DNA of 64,000 nt from Vicinamibacterales bacterium. Lineage in GTDB: Bacteria > Acidobacteriota > Vicinamibacteria > Vicinamibacterales > UBA2999. Made by a program: the position numbers and the translations under genes. The notes under the pieces were generated by a model that worked only from the letters and a program-made list of their open reading frames with translations, did no database searches and was not told the DNA's origin. Positions 15,774-23,786 of the stretch are shown here, one piece after another (the first letter of the stretch is position 1; the number at the start of each line of letters is the position of its first letter). The stretch lies in NCBI GenBank assembly GCA_030680175.1, contig JAUXWO010000036.1:1-64000 (forward strand). The letters run 5' to 3'.

Positions 15774-17306
15774 GTGTTCCTCCGTTCCCTGCGGCGCGGC
15801 CTCATCGCACTCGCCATCCTCGTCTCGGCGGGCGCGGTGCTCTTCACGGCCGCAGTGTGGTGGCCGGAACCCACGCTCACACCGGCACGCACGACGACGC
15901 CCTTCGCGTTCGTGGATGTCACCATCGTTGATGTCGAGACCGGCCGACTGGTCCCGGCGCAGACCGCGATCGTCGATGCCGGCCGCCTCATGGCCGTGGG
16001 TGCGGCGGCCTCCGTGCGGGTGCCCTCCACCACCACGCGCATCGATGGGCGTGGCCGCTATCTCCTGCCCGCGCTGTGGGACATGCACACCCACGCCTAC
16101 GCGTTTGCGCCGCTCCTCGACCTGCCGCTCGCGATCGCCTACGGGGTGACGAACATCCGCGACATGCAGGGCTGCCCGCAGGCAGGCGATCCGTTCATCG
16201 CGTGCCCGGAGGACAAGCGCCGGTGGACGGACGAGGCGCTGGCCGGTGCGCGCGTGGGGCCGCGCATCGTGGCCTCGACGAGCTTCATGGCCAGTGGCCC
16301 CGGCATGCGCGAGCGGCTCGGGGATGTGCCGGCCTTCTTCGACACGGCCACCCCGGAAGACGCGCGCGCGTTCGTGCGGCACTTCGCGGGGCGCGTCGAG
16401 GCCATCAAGGTGTACGACCGGATCCCTCGCGACGCGTACCTCGCGCTGGCTGACGAGGCCCGGCGGCACGGCCTCGACGTGGTGGGCCATCGCCCCCACG
16501 CCGTCAGCGCCGTGGAGGCGGCCGCGCAGCAGAAGAGCCTCGAGCACGCGCGCTTCCTGCTCCACGAATCGTTCCCTGGCAGCGCCGCGCTTCGGGCCCA
16601 GGCCGGCACGCCGGCCTGGCGCGAGGACCGGCGCCGGCTGCTCGATCAGCACGACCCGGCGATGGCGACGGCGATCTTCGAGGCGATGGTGCGCGAGGGC
16701 ACCTGGTACGTGCCGACACACCTTACGCGGTGGGCGGATGCGTATGCGGACGAGACGGTCGTGCGTGAGGACCCGCGGCTGGGGTACCTGCACCCCCTGA
16801 TGCAGTGGGCATGGCGCGAGGACATCGACGCCACGCTGGCCCAGGATCCCTCGCCAGAGGCGCGCGCGACCTACCGCGAGTTCTACCGCAAAGGCCTCGA
16901 GCTGACCGGCGCCGCGCACCGTGCGGGCGTCCGCATCCTCGCGGGTACCGACTACATCGTGGCGGGGCCGGATCTGCACCGCGAACTGGAACAGCTCGTG
17001 CTGGCCGGCCTCACGCCCGCCGACGCGCTGCGGGCAGCGACGCTGTCGCCTGCCGAGTACTTCGGACTCGACACGCGGTTCGGCCGCGTCGCCGAGGGTT
17101 ACACGGCGGATCTCCTGCTGCTCGAGGCAAACCCGCTCGACGACATCCGGAATACGACACGCATTCAGTCGGTGGTCTTCGATGGCCACCTCCATGACCG
17201 CGCCGCACTCGACGCCATCGACGCCCACGTGCGCGGGCAGGCGCGGAGCTGGACGGTCGCGGCGAAGATCCTCTGGAGATTCGTCAGGTCCCCGGTAGAC
17301 TATTGA
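15774..17306 (+). CDS. Membrane-anchored metal-dependent amidohydrolase
   Basis: 510 aa. An N-terminal transmembrane anchor (residues about 10-28) places the enzyme outside the cytoplasmic membrane. The amidohydrolase fold shows PALWDMHTHAY (metal HxH), the KVYD strand with the bridging-lysine position, GHRPH, and the catalytic aspartate in ILAGTDY, then LTPADALRAAT and GYTADLLLLEANPL near the end. It belongs with imidazolonepropionase-like or prolidase-like hydrolases that are abundant and mostly uncharacterised in Acidobacteriota. The gene is flanked on both sides by copies of the same palindromic repeat. Confidence 0.87.
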   Translation: MFLRSLRRGLIALAILVSAGAVLFTAAVWWPEPTLTPARTTTPFAFVDVTIVDVETGRLVPAQTAIVDAGRLMAVGAAASVRVPSTTTRIDGRGRYLLPALWDMHTHAYAFAPLLDLPLAIAYGVTNIRDMQGCPQAGDPFIACPEDKRRWTDEALAGARVGPRIVASTSFMASGPGMRERLGDVPAFFDTATPEDARAFVRHFAGRVEAIKVYDRIPRDAYLALADEARRHGLDVVGHRPHAVSAVEAAAQQKSLEHARFLLHESFPGSAALRAQAGTPAWREDRRRLLDQHDPAMATAIFEAMVREGTWYVPTHLTRWADAYADETVVREDPRLGYLHPLMQWAWREDIDATLAQDPSPEARATYREFYRKGLELTGAAHRAGVRILAGTDYIVAGPDLHRELEQLVLAGLTPADALRAATLSPAEYFGLDTRFGRVAEGYTADLLLLEANPLDDIRNTTRIQSVVFDGHLHDRAALDAIDAHVRGQARSWTVAAKILWRFVRSPVDY

Positions 17307-17339
17307 CGCTGACGAGAGGCCTATCAAAGCGGTTAGAGC

Positions 17340-17464
17340 ACGTACAAACACGAAGCACACGAAGGCCACGAAGACGCATGAGTCTTGCTCGTGGATTCCC
17401 GTTCAGCGCGCGGCCTCCCCCATTGAATGCCTTCGTGGCCTTCGTGTGCTTCGTGTTTGTACGT
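17340..17464. repeat. Palindromic ACGAAG element B
   Basis: 125 bp with long inverted ends: ACGTACAAACACGAAGCACA continuing into CGAAGGCCACGAAG, mirrored by CTTCGTGGCCTTCGTGTGCT into TCGTGTTTGTACGT. The intact form of element A at 15535-15732. Lies between the amidohydrolase and hydrolase genes. Confidence 0.88.
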
Positions 17465-17504
17465 CTCTGATGAACTGTGTGCCCATGTTCCCCTGAGATC
17501 AGAC

Positions 17505-18458
17505 ATGCGCAGAGTGGCTCGCTGGATCGCGCTCGGGCTCGTCGCGGCAGGCGTCGGCGTCACGGCGCTGTACCTCCGCGACATGAACCGCGCGTACGCA
17601 CGGATCGGGGGCACGAGCACGGCCATCCCCTCGCCCTTCGGCGCCATCGAGTACGCCGAGGGCGGCGCGGGGCTGCCGGTCCTGGTGGTGCACGGCAGCG
17701 GCGGCGGCTTCGACCAGGGCACGCTGCTGGCCGGGGCCGTGCTCGGCGACGGCTTCCGCTGGATTGCGCCGTCGCGGTTCGGCTATCTGGGCTCGGCGCG
17801 TCCCGACGGCGCCACGTTCGACGATCAGGCGGATGCCTACGCGCACCTGCTCGACCACCTCGACCTCGATCGGGTGGCCGTCGTGGCCCTGTCGCACGGC
17901 GCGCCGTCGGCGCTGCTCTTCGCGGTGCGACACCCGGACCGGGTGGCCTCCCTCACCCTCATCTCCGCCGGCGTCGCCGCGTCCACCGCAGGCGATCAGG
18001 CAGCGGCCAACGAGAAGGGCGCGCGCCTCACCACCATCTTCCGCTACAACCCGTTGTACTGGGCCGTCACCAGGATGTTCCGGAGGCAGTTGGTGGACCT
18101 GATGGGTGCCGACGCGGCGGTGCTGGCCACGCTGACGCCCGGGCAGCGGACGCTCGTCGATCGCGTCATCGACGAGATGAACCCGGTGGCGCCGCGATCC
18201 GCGGGCGTCGCGCTCGACAACACGGCGGCGATGCCGAACGAGCGCATCGCGGCGATCGAGGCCCCGACGCTCGTGCTGCACGCCACAGACGACGGCCTGC
18301 AGCTCTTTCACAACGCGGAGTTCGCCGCGGCCACGATCCCCGAGGTTCAGCTCGTCCGCTTCGACCGGGGCGGCCACCTGCTGCTCGCGGTCGAACAGCC
18401 GCGCATCCGCGCGCTGACCGAACAGCACATCCGGACCTCCCTGCAGGCCTCCCCGTAG
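17505..18458 (+). CDS. Alpha/beta-hydrolase with N-terminal membrane anchor
   Basis: 317 aa from the ATG at 17505, chosen because it begins the hydrophobic anchor (ARWIALGLVAAGVGVTALYL); the frame is open upstream only through the repeat. The oxyanion loop HGSGGGFDQG, the nucleophile elbow ALSHGA (the usual first Gly is Ala), the acid in LHATDDGL and the His in DRGGHLL form a complete Ser-Asp-His triad. A lid region lies between residues about 165 and 245. Substrate unknown. Follows the amidohydrolase in the same direction but is separated by element B. Confidence 0.85.
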   Translation: MRRVARWIALGLVAAGVGVTALYLRDMNRAYARIGGTSTAIPSPFGAIEYAEGGAGLPVLVVHGSGGGFDQGTLLAGAVLGDGFRWIAPSRFGYLGSARPDGATFDDQADAYAHLLDHLDLDRVAVVALSHGAPSALLFAVRHPDRVASLTLISAGVAASTAGDQAAANEKGARLTTIFRYNPLYWAVTRMFRRQLVDLMGADAAVLATLTPGQRTLVDRVIDEMNPVAPRSAGVALDNTAAMPNERIAAIEAPTLVLHATDDGLQLFHNAEFAAATIPEVQLVRFDRGGHLLLAVEQPRIRALTEQHIRTSLQASP

Positions 18459-18533
18459 GGGCGCCTGCGTGAGCGGCGACGGTGGAGCGACGTCTCTGCG
18501 CACGTCGCGTGTATCCCATCATCAGGAGACCCC

Positions 18534-18920
18534 ATGGCGATTCGTATCGTACGACTGGGCAGCCCGCGCACCCGCGATGAAGGCCTGCGACTCGGCACCG
18601 TGCGGCGGCCGCCGCGCGGCGTGCCGAAGGCCGAGCATGCCTCGCGCGATTTCTATGACGTGTGGCTGCCGGATCTGGCGCCGTCGGAGGCGCTCGTCAA
18701 GGCGGCCATGCAGGCCGGCGACGACCGCGCCTGGCGGCAGTTCGAGACGCGCTACCTCGCGGAGTTGAAGCGGCCGGAGCCGTCCCGGCTCCTCGACCTG
18801 CTGACCGCGCTCTCGGCGCAGACGAACCTCGCCGTCGGGTGCTACTGCGAGGACGAGGCGCACTGCCACCGCTCGGTGCTGCGGCGGGTGCTGCAGGAGC
18901 GCGGCGCGGAGGTGCGCTAG
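18534..18920 (+). CDS. DUF488 family protein
   Basis: 128 aa with an AGGAG site five bases before the ATG. Shows the DUF488 hallmarks IRIVRLGSPR, DVWLPDLAPS, the FETRYLAEL helix and the C-terminal CYCEDEAHCHRS cluster, which looks able to bind a metal. The family is widespread with no settled function. Stand-alone gene between the hydrolase and the AbrB-VapC module. Confidence 0.88.
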   Translation: MAIRIVRLGSPRTRDEGLRLGTVRRPPRGVPKAEHASRDFYDVWLPDLAPSEALVKAAMQAGDDRAWRQFETRYLAELKRPEPSRLLDLLTALSAQTNLAVGCYCEDEAHCHRSVLRRVLQERGAEVR

Positions 18921-18995
18921 CTGGCGTTCCGCCCGGGTCAACGCGCGTGAAGGGCCCTCTCGGGTCCTACGCGCCCTCGCATCATTCCCGTCGTC

Positions 18996-19011
18996 ATTAC
19001 CGTGGTAATAT
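18996..19011 (+). promoter_or_regulatory. Operator and -10 box of the AbrB-VapC module
   Basis: Inverted repeat ATTACC-GT-GGTAAT (18996-19009) overlaps the -10 hexamer TAATAT (19006-19011). The antitoxin ATG is only 6 bp downstream of the hexamer, so transcription would start at or next to it and the mRNA would be leaderless. Autorepression by an antitoxin-toxin complex is the expected use of such a palindrome. Confidence 0.6.
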
Positions 19012-19017
19012 GGCGGC

Positions 19018-19278
19018 ATGGCCCTCGCACATTCGAAGCTGACTGCCCAGGGGCAGGTCTCGGTGCCGGCGAAGGTGCGTCAGCGCCTGGGCGTGGGACC
19101 CGGATCGGTCCTCGAATGGGACGAAGAAGGCGATCGGATCATCGTGCGCAAGGCCGGTCGCTATTCGTCCGAGGACATTCACCGGGCGCTGTTCCCGACG
19201 CCCCCGCGACGGCGCACGCTCGAGGAGATGAAGGCCGGCATCCGGCAGGCGGTGAAGAAGCGTCATGCGGGCCGTTGA
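19018..19278 (+). CDS. AbrB/SpoVT-type antitoxin
   Basis: 86 aa. Residues 5-48 are a swapped-hairpin AbrB DNA-binding domain (SKLTAQGQVSVPAKVRQRLG, GSVLEWDEEGDRIIVRK). The C-terminal tail (LEEMKAGIRQAVKKRHAGR) is the toxin-neutralising peptide typical of VapB or MazE-like partners of PIN toxins. Overlaps the toxin gene by 14 bp. Confidence 0.9.
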   Translation: MALAHSKLTAQGQVSVPAKVRQRLGVGPGSVLEWDEEGDRIIVRKAGRYSSEDIHRALFPTPPRRRTLEEMKAGIRQAVKKRHAGR

Positions 19279-19648
19279 TACCAACGTCCTGGTCCGGCTC
19301 CTCACACGGGACGATCCGAAACAGGTGGCCCTCGCGGAGGCCTTCGTGGCCCGCGGCGTGTGGGTGCCGTACCTGGCGCTGGCGGAGGCCACGTGGGTGC
19401 TGGAGTCGGTCTACGAGTGCGACGCCGCGGCCATCGCGACCGCGGTGGACATGCTGCTGAACCACGCCCAGGTGAGCGTCCAGGACGCGGAGGTGGTCGA
19501 GGCGGCGCTGGCGCAGTTTCGACAGCACCAGGGCGTCTGCTTCTCCGACTGCCTCATGGTGGAGGTCGCCCGCAAGGCGGGACACACGCCGCTCGGCACC
19601 TTCGACCGCGCGCTCGGCAAAGTCGACGGCGCTCATCGGCTGACGTGA
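19265..19648 (+). CDS. vapC: PIN-domain ribonuclease toxin (VapC type)
   Basis: 127 aa. PIN fold with the acidic residues of the Mg-dependent RNase site: MRAVDTNVLVRLL (D5), ALAEATWVLE, CFSDCLMVEVAR and TFDRALGK. Members of this family cleave tRNA or rRNA and arrest growth when freed from the antitoxin. Translationally coupled to the AbrB-type antitoxin by a 14-bp overlap. Confidence 0.9.
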   Translation: MRAVDTNVLVRLLTRDDPKQVALAEAFVARGVWVPYLALAEATWVLESVYECDAAAIATAVDMLLNHAQVSVQDAEVVEAALAQFRQHQGVCFSDCLMVEVARKAGHTPLGTFDRALGKVDGAHRLT

Positions 19649-19732
19649 AGCGGCCGGCTCACGGCTCCCGGCTTTGATTGCGCTGTCGAACGGCGACCAC
19701 CACGGTCAGGTGAGGGCGGCCGCATCAGGGGC

Positions 19733-20848
19733 TCAACCGGGTCCGCGCTTGCCCTTGGCGGGAGACGCCTGAGCCGCCGGCCTCAGACTGACGGTGTCGT
19801 GACCGTTGACGGTGCGCCCGTCAGCCGTCTCGCCCGTGAGCAGCAGCACGACGGAGGCCCCCCCGGGTGTGGCCGGATCGATCCCCAGGCTCGCGCGCCG
19901 GAAGTGCAGCACGAGATCCGCGTGGCCATCGCCGTTCACGTCCTCGACCTGCCCGGCGCGCTCGGGCGCCGCCTCGGTCCCGAGCGGCCCCAGCCTGATG
20001 GAGCTCGACAGCAGCGTCGTCACGTCGAAGGCGGGAGCGCCGAGCACCGCGACCGGAACGACCCCGTTGCCGTTCAGGTTCAGGGGGTTGATGTCGCTGC
20101 CGGGCATGACATCGATCGAGATGGCCATGGACGGCGGGACGCACCACTCGGGGTACGCCGACGAGAAATACGCCAGCATCCAGTAGGCGTTGACGACGAC
20201 CGTCCTGAACATGCGGCCCTCCGGGCCGGTGGGATCGACGATCACGCCGACGACGGTGCAGCCGGCGTTGACGGCGGCGAGCGGCCACCCGTCCTCCCAC
20301 GACGCCACCAGCGTCGCGGACGGGTTCACGGTCACGAGATCGCGAGAGGTTGAGGTCAGCAACCGGAACGTATCTCCCCACGCCATCGGATGCTCTTCGA
20401 AGACCTCGCCCACGCCGACCTCGGCGTCCGATGTGGCCCCGGTGGCGGCAAACGGCGAGTAGCTCGGGGAGAGGAGGCGCCCGCCGACCGGGGAGCCGGG
20501 GACGGACCACGCGAAGGTGGGCAGGACGACCTTCCCGCCGCCGTCGACGAAGTCCGCGAGCCGGTCGCCCCAGGCGTCCGGATCGTCGCTGCACCGAGCC
20601 AGGTGGAGCACGACAGCGTAGACGCGAAGCTCCTCGACCGAGGGCATCGGGCTGCCACACACCAGGATGTCCACTTCGACGTTGACACCCGAGGATGGCA
20701 GGTCGTCCTTCCACCGGTCCGCCTCGGACTGGGTCTCGACAAGCAGGAGGATGGGGTAGCGCACCTCGGTCGCCGCGCCCGCGCGCATCTGCAGTGGGGA
20801 CACGATGAGGCCGCAGAACAGCAGGCCGGTGAGCGCGTGGCGCATCAT
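19733..20848 (-). CDS. Secreted protein with C-terminal Asp-rich repeat domain
   Basis: About 371 aa from the ATG at 20848, chosen for AAGGAG six bases upstream; an in-frame ATG at 20881 is the alternative. Signal peptide LTGLLFCGLIVSPLQMRAGA. Residues about 25-225 look like a Rossmann-type amidotransferase-like fold (YPILLLVETQSEADRWKDDL; FVDGGGKVVLPTFAWS). The C-terminal part (IDVMPGSDINPLNLNGNGVV, PVAVLGAPAFDVTTL, VEDVNGDGHADLVLHF) is a known extracellular module with a Ca-binding DxNxDG loop. Function unknown. Confidence 0.75.
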   Translation of the reverse strand: MMRHALTGLLFCGLIVSPLQMRAGAATEVRYPILLLVETQSEADRWKDDLPSSGVNVEVDILVCGSPMPSVEELRVYAVVLHLARCSDDPDAWGDRLADFVDGGGKVVLPTFAWSVPGSPVGGRLLSPSYSPFAATGATSDAEVGVGEVFEEHPMAWGDTFRLLTSTSRDLVTVNPSATLVASWEDGWPLAAVNAGCTVVGVIVDPTGPEGRMFRTVVVNAYWMLAYFSSAYPEWCVPPSMAISIDVMPGSDINPLNLNGNGVVPVAVLGAPAFDVTTLLSSSIRLGPLGTEAAPERAGQVEDVNGDGHADLVLHFRRASLGIDPATPGGASVVLLLTGETADGRTVNGHDTVSLRPAAQASPAKGKRGPG

Positions 20849-21170
20849 GGGGCACTCCTTGCTGGGGGGCGCGAGTGGCAACGACGGCCGATCGCGCCGA
20901 GGCTAGCAGCCCTCGCGTGCCCTCGTCCACCACGTTCAACGGCTGAGGTGGCGCGGAACGCCGCGCTCAGCGATCGGCTGTCAGCTCTCGGCTCTCGGCT
21001 GTCGGCTGTCGGCTTTCGGCTTTCGGCTTTCGGCTTTCGGCTTTCGGCCCTCGGCTCTTGGCCGTGCCAGACGCGTCGTCACGCGCTGCGGACGGCGCGT
21101 CGGCAACCAAGTCGGTGGAAATCCAGCTCGCCTTCTGCCCAGATCCCGCTCCGGGATTCGGATGGCCTCT
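20849..21170. other. Intergenic region dominated by a heptanucleotide array
   Basis: 322 bp without a gene. 20849-20860 is the ribosome site of the minus-strand gene. The array occupies 20965-21063, followed by about 100 bp with no recognisable signal before the metallopeptidase stop at 21171. Confidence 0.6.
20965..21063. repeat. Heptanucleotide array, intergenic
   Basis: About 14 units such as GATCGGCT, GTCGGCT, CTCGGCT and five near-identical TTCGGCT units in a row. Same family as the arrays in dnaE2, imuB and between imuA and imuB. Confidence 0.88.
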
Positions 21171-22001
21171 CTAGGGATGATGGAGAATCTGGCAGGCAGC
21201 TACCGTCGCGGCCGTGGGTTGCAGCGTGCGGCGATACACCTCGAAGTCGTCATAGAAGACGCTGAGACTTCTTCCGAACGCCGAACTGAAGCTGCCCCAA
21301 CCAAGATAGTCACCGATGGATCGGAATCCTGGGATGTCCAGAAGATGGTGCCATGCTTGCCACGCAATCGCATACCGATTGTCAGGTGCCGAGAACATGC
21401 GCTCGAGCTCTTGAAGTGGTGGCTCATGCGACGTTCCATAGTTGTAGATCTGGCAGCTCTTTATGATATCGAAGGACACCAATCCGGTGTCGGCCACGAA
21501 TCTGTAGCCAGCGTATTCGGCACTTCCTTCCAGCAACCATCCGAATCCCGACCAGCCCGCCTGCTGTTGAAGGATGTGAAAGAGCTCGTGAGCGATCGTC
21601 TTGACGCGCAGAACCTTCCCTACGTTAGTCCAACCGAAAGGAGACAGTGTATAGATTGTGACCGTATTGTTGCCGGCTGTCCCCGAGGCATTTGGACCGA
21701 CCTCGAACCGTACATCGAACGTGATTGTTCCGCTCAATGTCTTGCCGAATTGTTCGTCGAAATACGCCTTTACGGCCGGGGCCGTCGCTTCGATGTCTGC
21801 CCTGTCTTCTGACGCCACGCCATCTTGATACTTGAAGACAAATGATGCAGCCGGTGGCTGTGGCGAGGATGAAGGCACAGCAGGCGGAGGTGTTGGAGCA
21901 GTAGGCCCCCCCGAGCAAGCGACGGCGCCCAATACGACGGCCGCAATGACGATGGCTATCGAGAGGACTGTCGCGTCGCGTCTTTGGATGCCGCGCGTCA
22001 T
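21171..22001 (-). CDS. Lipoprotein with HExxH metallopeptidase motif
   Basis: 276 aa from the ATG at 22001, with GGAG six bases upstream. Signal peptide ends in the lipobox LGAVAC, then a Thr/Pro linker. The catalytic part has HELFH (in KTIAHELFHILQQQ) followed by WLLEGSAEYAGYR, giving HExxH plus a downstream Glu as in gluzincins. It probably hydrolyses peptides at the outer or cytoplasmic membrane surface; the specific family is not recognised. Downstream of, and co-oriented with, another HExxH lipoprotein gene (47-bp gap). Confidence 0.78.
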   Translation of the reverse strand: MTRGIQRRDATVLSIAIVIAAVVLGAVACSGGPTAPTPPPAVPSSSPQPPAASFVFKYQDGVASEDRADIEATAPAVKAYFDEQFGKTLSGTITFDVRFEVGPNASGTAGNNTVTIYTLSPFGWTNVGKVLRVKTIAHELFHILQQQAGWSGFGWLLEGSAEYAGYRFVADTGLVSFDIIKSCQIYNYGTSHEPPLQELERMFSAPDNRYAIAWQAWHHLLDIPGFRSIGDYLGWGSFSSAFGRSLSVFYDDFEVYRRTLQPTAATVAACQILHHP

Positions 22002-22048
22002 CGTAGCTCCATTCTCCGCACCGCCGGCGCCTGCTCGATTAGATGCCC

Positions 22049-22942
22049 CTAATACGGCATCCACCTTCGCATCCACTCCGCCCGTTTGGGGGCAGCGTTC
22101 GTCAGCGCTGCTTGTCCCCGCAGAGAGTCGTTGCCGGGATTGTGCCAAAAGGCACAGGCCTCAGCATTGTCCTCTGTCGGGTTCGGATAGCCGGTACTCC
22201 AGGGCTCAGGTGAGTCGATCCACCCGAAGCTTGGTGCCGGCCCGCCGGGATTGGCGAGGCGCCACCCGGTGATCTCGACGAAGTGCTTTCCTTCGGGAGT
22301 CTCGGTTGTCCACCAGGGCACGAACTCCCCGTCGTGCTTCGGGTCATCCTTCCCCGACTCGAGGATGCCCCTGTGCTGCCAGGTGTGGCAGAGTTCATGG
22401 GCCAGCGCACCGAGTTTACCTGCGGCAGGAGATGGAGAACGGTAGTACACGGTGCGCTGTGCCGCCACGTAGTTGGACGGCTGATTGCTCAGCCATTCAA
22501 CCAAGCACACGCCGAAGTCCGAGAGTCCAAGCCGAACCATCATCGGTCCCAACTCCGCCGGCCACGGACTGCAGTTCCGCACCATGACGAAGTCGACCGT
22601 CATGGTGCTGCCACCTGCGGTCAGGTCTCTCTCCTGGGTCTGGTACCCTTCGCGCTCCGTCTTCACACGGAACGTATTCGACGCAGTGACTTCGAGCGCA
22701 TACTGGCCTCTGGCGTCGGTCACCGCCGTGCGCTCCTGTCCTGCCACTGAGACGATGACATCAGCTATCGGCGACCTCTCATTGAGCTGCGGCGACGGAT
22801 ACTCTGCGACCGTACCCCTAATCGAGACAGTGGCGGCCGGGCCGGCAGGCGGGCTCGCTGATGATGTCGGACCGGTCGGCGATCCCGTACCACACGCACC
22901 GGCTACGATTGCCAGTGCCGCAGCGATGATTAGGCGCAGCAC
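22049..22942 (-). CDS. Lipoprotein with carboxypeptidase-regulatory-like domain and HELCH motif
   Basis: 297 aa from a GTG at 22942 with GGGGAGG six bases upstream. Lipobox VAGAC near residue 18. Residues about 40-120 form a beta-sandwich of the carboxypeptidase-regulatory type (ISGT-like IRGTVAEYPS, VTDARGQYALEV). A C-terminal domain with ALAHELCHTWQHRG follows, a zinc-type HExxH. Unlike the neighbouring lipoprotein no EGxAEY motif follows, so it may be a zincin-like domain with a different third ligand. Function inferred only from the motif. Confidence 0.72.
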   Translation of the reverse strand: MLRLIIAAALAIVAGACGTGSPTGPTSSASPPAGPAATVSIRGTVAEYPSPQLNERSPIADVIVSVAGQERTAVTDARGQYALEVTASNTFRVKTEREGYQTQERDLTAGGSTMTVDFVMVRNCSPWPAELGPMMVRLGLSDFGVCLVEWLSNQPSNYVAAQRTVYYRSPSPAAGKLGALAHELCHTWQHRGILESGKDDPKHDGEFVPWWTTETPEGKHFVEITGWRLANPGGPAPSFGWIDSPEPWSTGYPNPTEDNAEACAFWHNPGNDSLRGQAALTNAAPKRAEWMRRWMPY

Positions 22943-23081
22943 GGTTGCCTCCCCCGTCTTGCTTGCGAGCAGTTCCGGCGACCACGGATGAATCCCGATC
23001 GCTTCCACCCACCCAATTACCCATCTGCTGCTGGCGCCATCAGACGGCGAGTCACGCCGTCTGACGGCATTGCACCTTGGT

Positions 23082-23681
23082 CTAGAAGCTCAATGCGCTA
23101 ATGACGCCACTGTTGACAATGGTGGTCTTCACCCTGATCACCAAGTGAACGTCGTTCACGCGCTCGACGCCTTCGCGCGGCAACAGAAGCCGATCTGTGG
23201 TGACTCGCACTTCCGTGATCAAGCTGTCATCTTCCAGAAGACAGTAGAACGGATCGTCGTCATCCTCCGGCGTGCCGGTGGTCTCTCGTTCGTGAGTGGG
23301 CAGCCGCAGGGCGTCGAACAACACCTTGATCCGGTTATCGATGTCACCTCCGCTGCCAATAAGGGAGCCCGGCTCGTCTCTCCGAAGAAACAATACGTCG
23401 AGAGAGCAGCCAACGCCGCTATTCCTCGTGATTAAGGGCACGAAGCGACGATCGCACCGATTGTAGACCTTTCCAACTCCTTGACGATACTGCGCTCCGG
23501 CAATGAGATGGACGTGATGAGTGCCAGCACCCTCGGCCACGCTCCTGAGCCGTGGATGCGCCTTCCACAGCTCCGCCAGTTGCCGGCCGAGCACGCGCCG
23601 GATCTCGTGCTTCTCCCTTCCGCGGGGCTTCCGCGGCGAGGCGGACGGGAGCAAGCCCTGGTAGACAAGCCTAAACTCCAT
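23082..23681 (-). CDS. RusA-like Holliday-junction resolvase fold protein
   Basis: 199 aa. D113-I-D115-N116-R-I-K119 reproduces the RusA catalytic spacing DxDNxxK, followed by FDAL and, after an acidic insertion (EDDDDPF), EDDSLI at 150-155 that would supply the third carboxylate. RusA cuts four-way DNA junctions as a dimer. The protein is longer than phage RusA (about 120 aa), with an extra N-terminal region containing HHVHLI. It lies just downstream of an MmeI-like restriction enzyme gene (105-bp gap), so it may be part of a defence or mobile locus. Confidence 0.62.
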   Translation of the reverse strand: MEFRLVYQGLLPSASPRKPRGREKHEIRRVLGRQLAELWKAHPRLRSVAEGAGTHHVHLIAGAQYRQGVGKVYNRCDRRFVPLITRNSGVGCSLDVLFLRRDEPGSLIGSGGDIDNRIKVLFDALRLPTHERETTGTPEDDDDPFYCLLEDDSLITEVRVTTDRLLLPREGVERVNDVHLVIRVKTTIVNSGVISALSF

Positions 23682-23786
23682 GTCGACGTATCCCTCTAAT
23701 AGCTCGGAGGACTATAGACACCAGACGTCAATCGCCTCCTCCTGTCTTGCTGTCTACACCACCAGCCCTGAGTAGTCCCTCACGTG

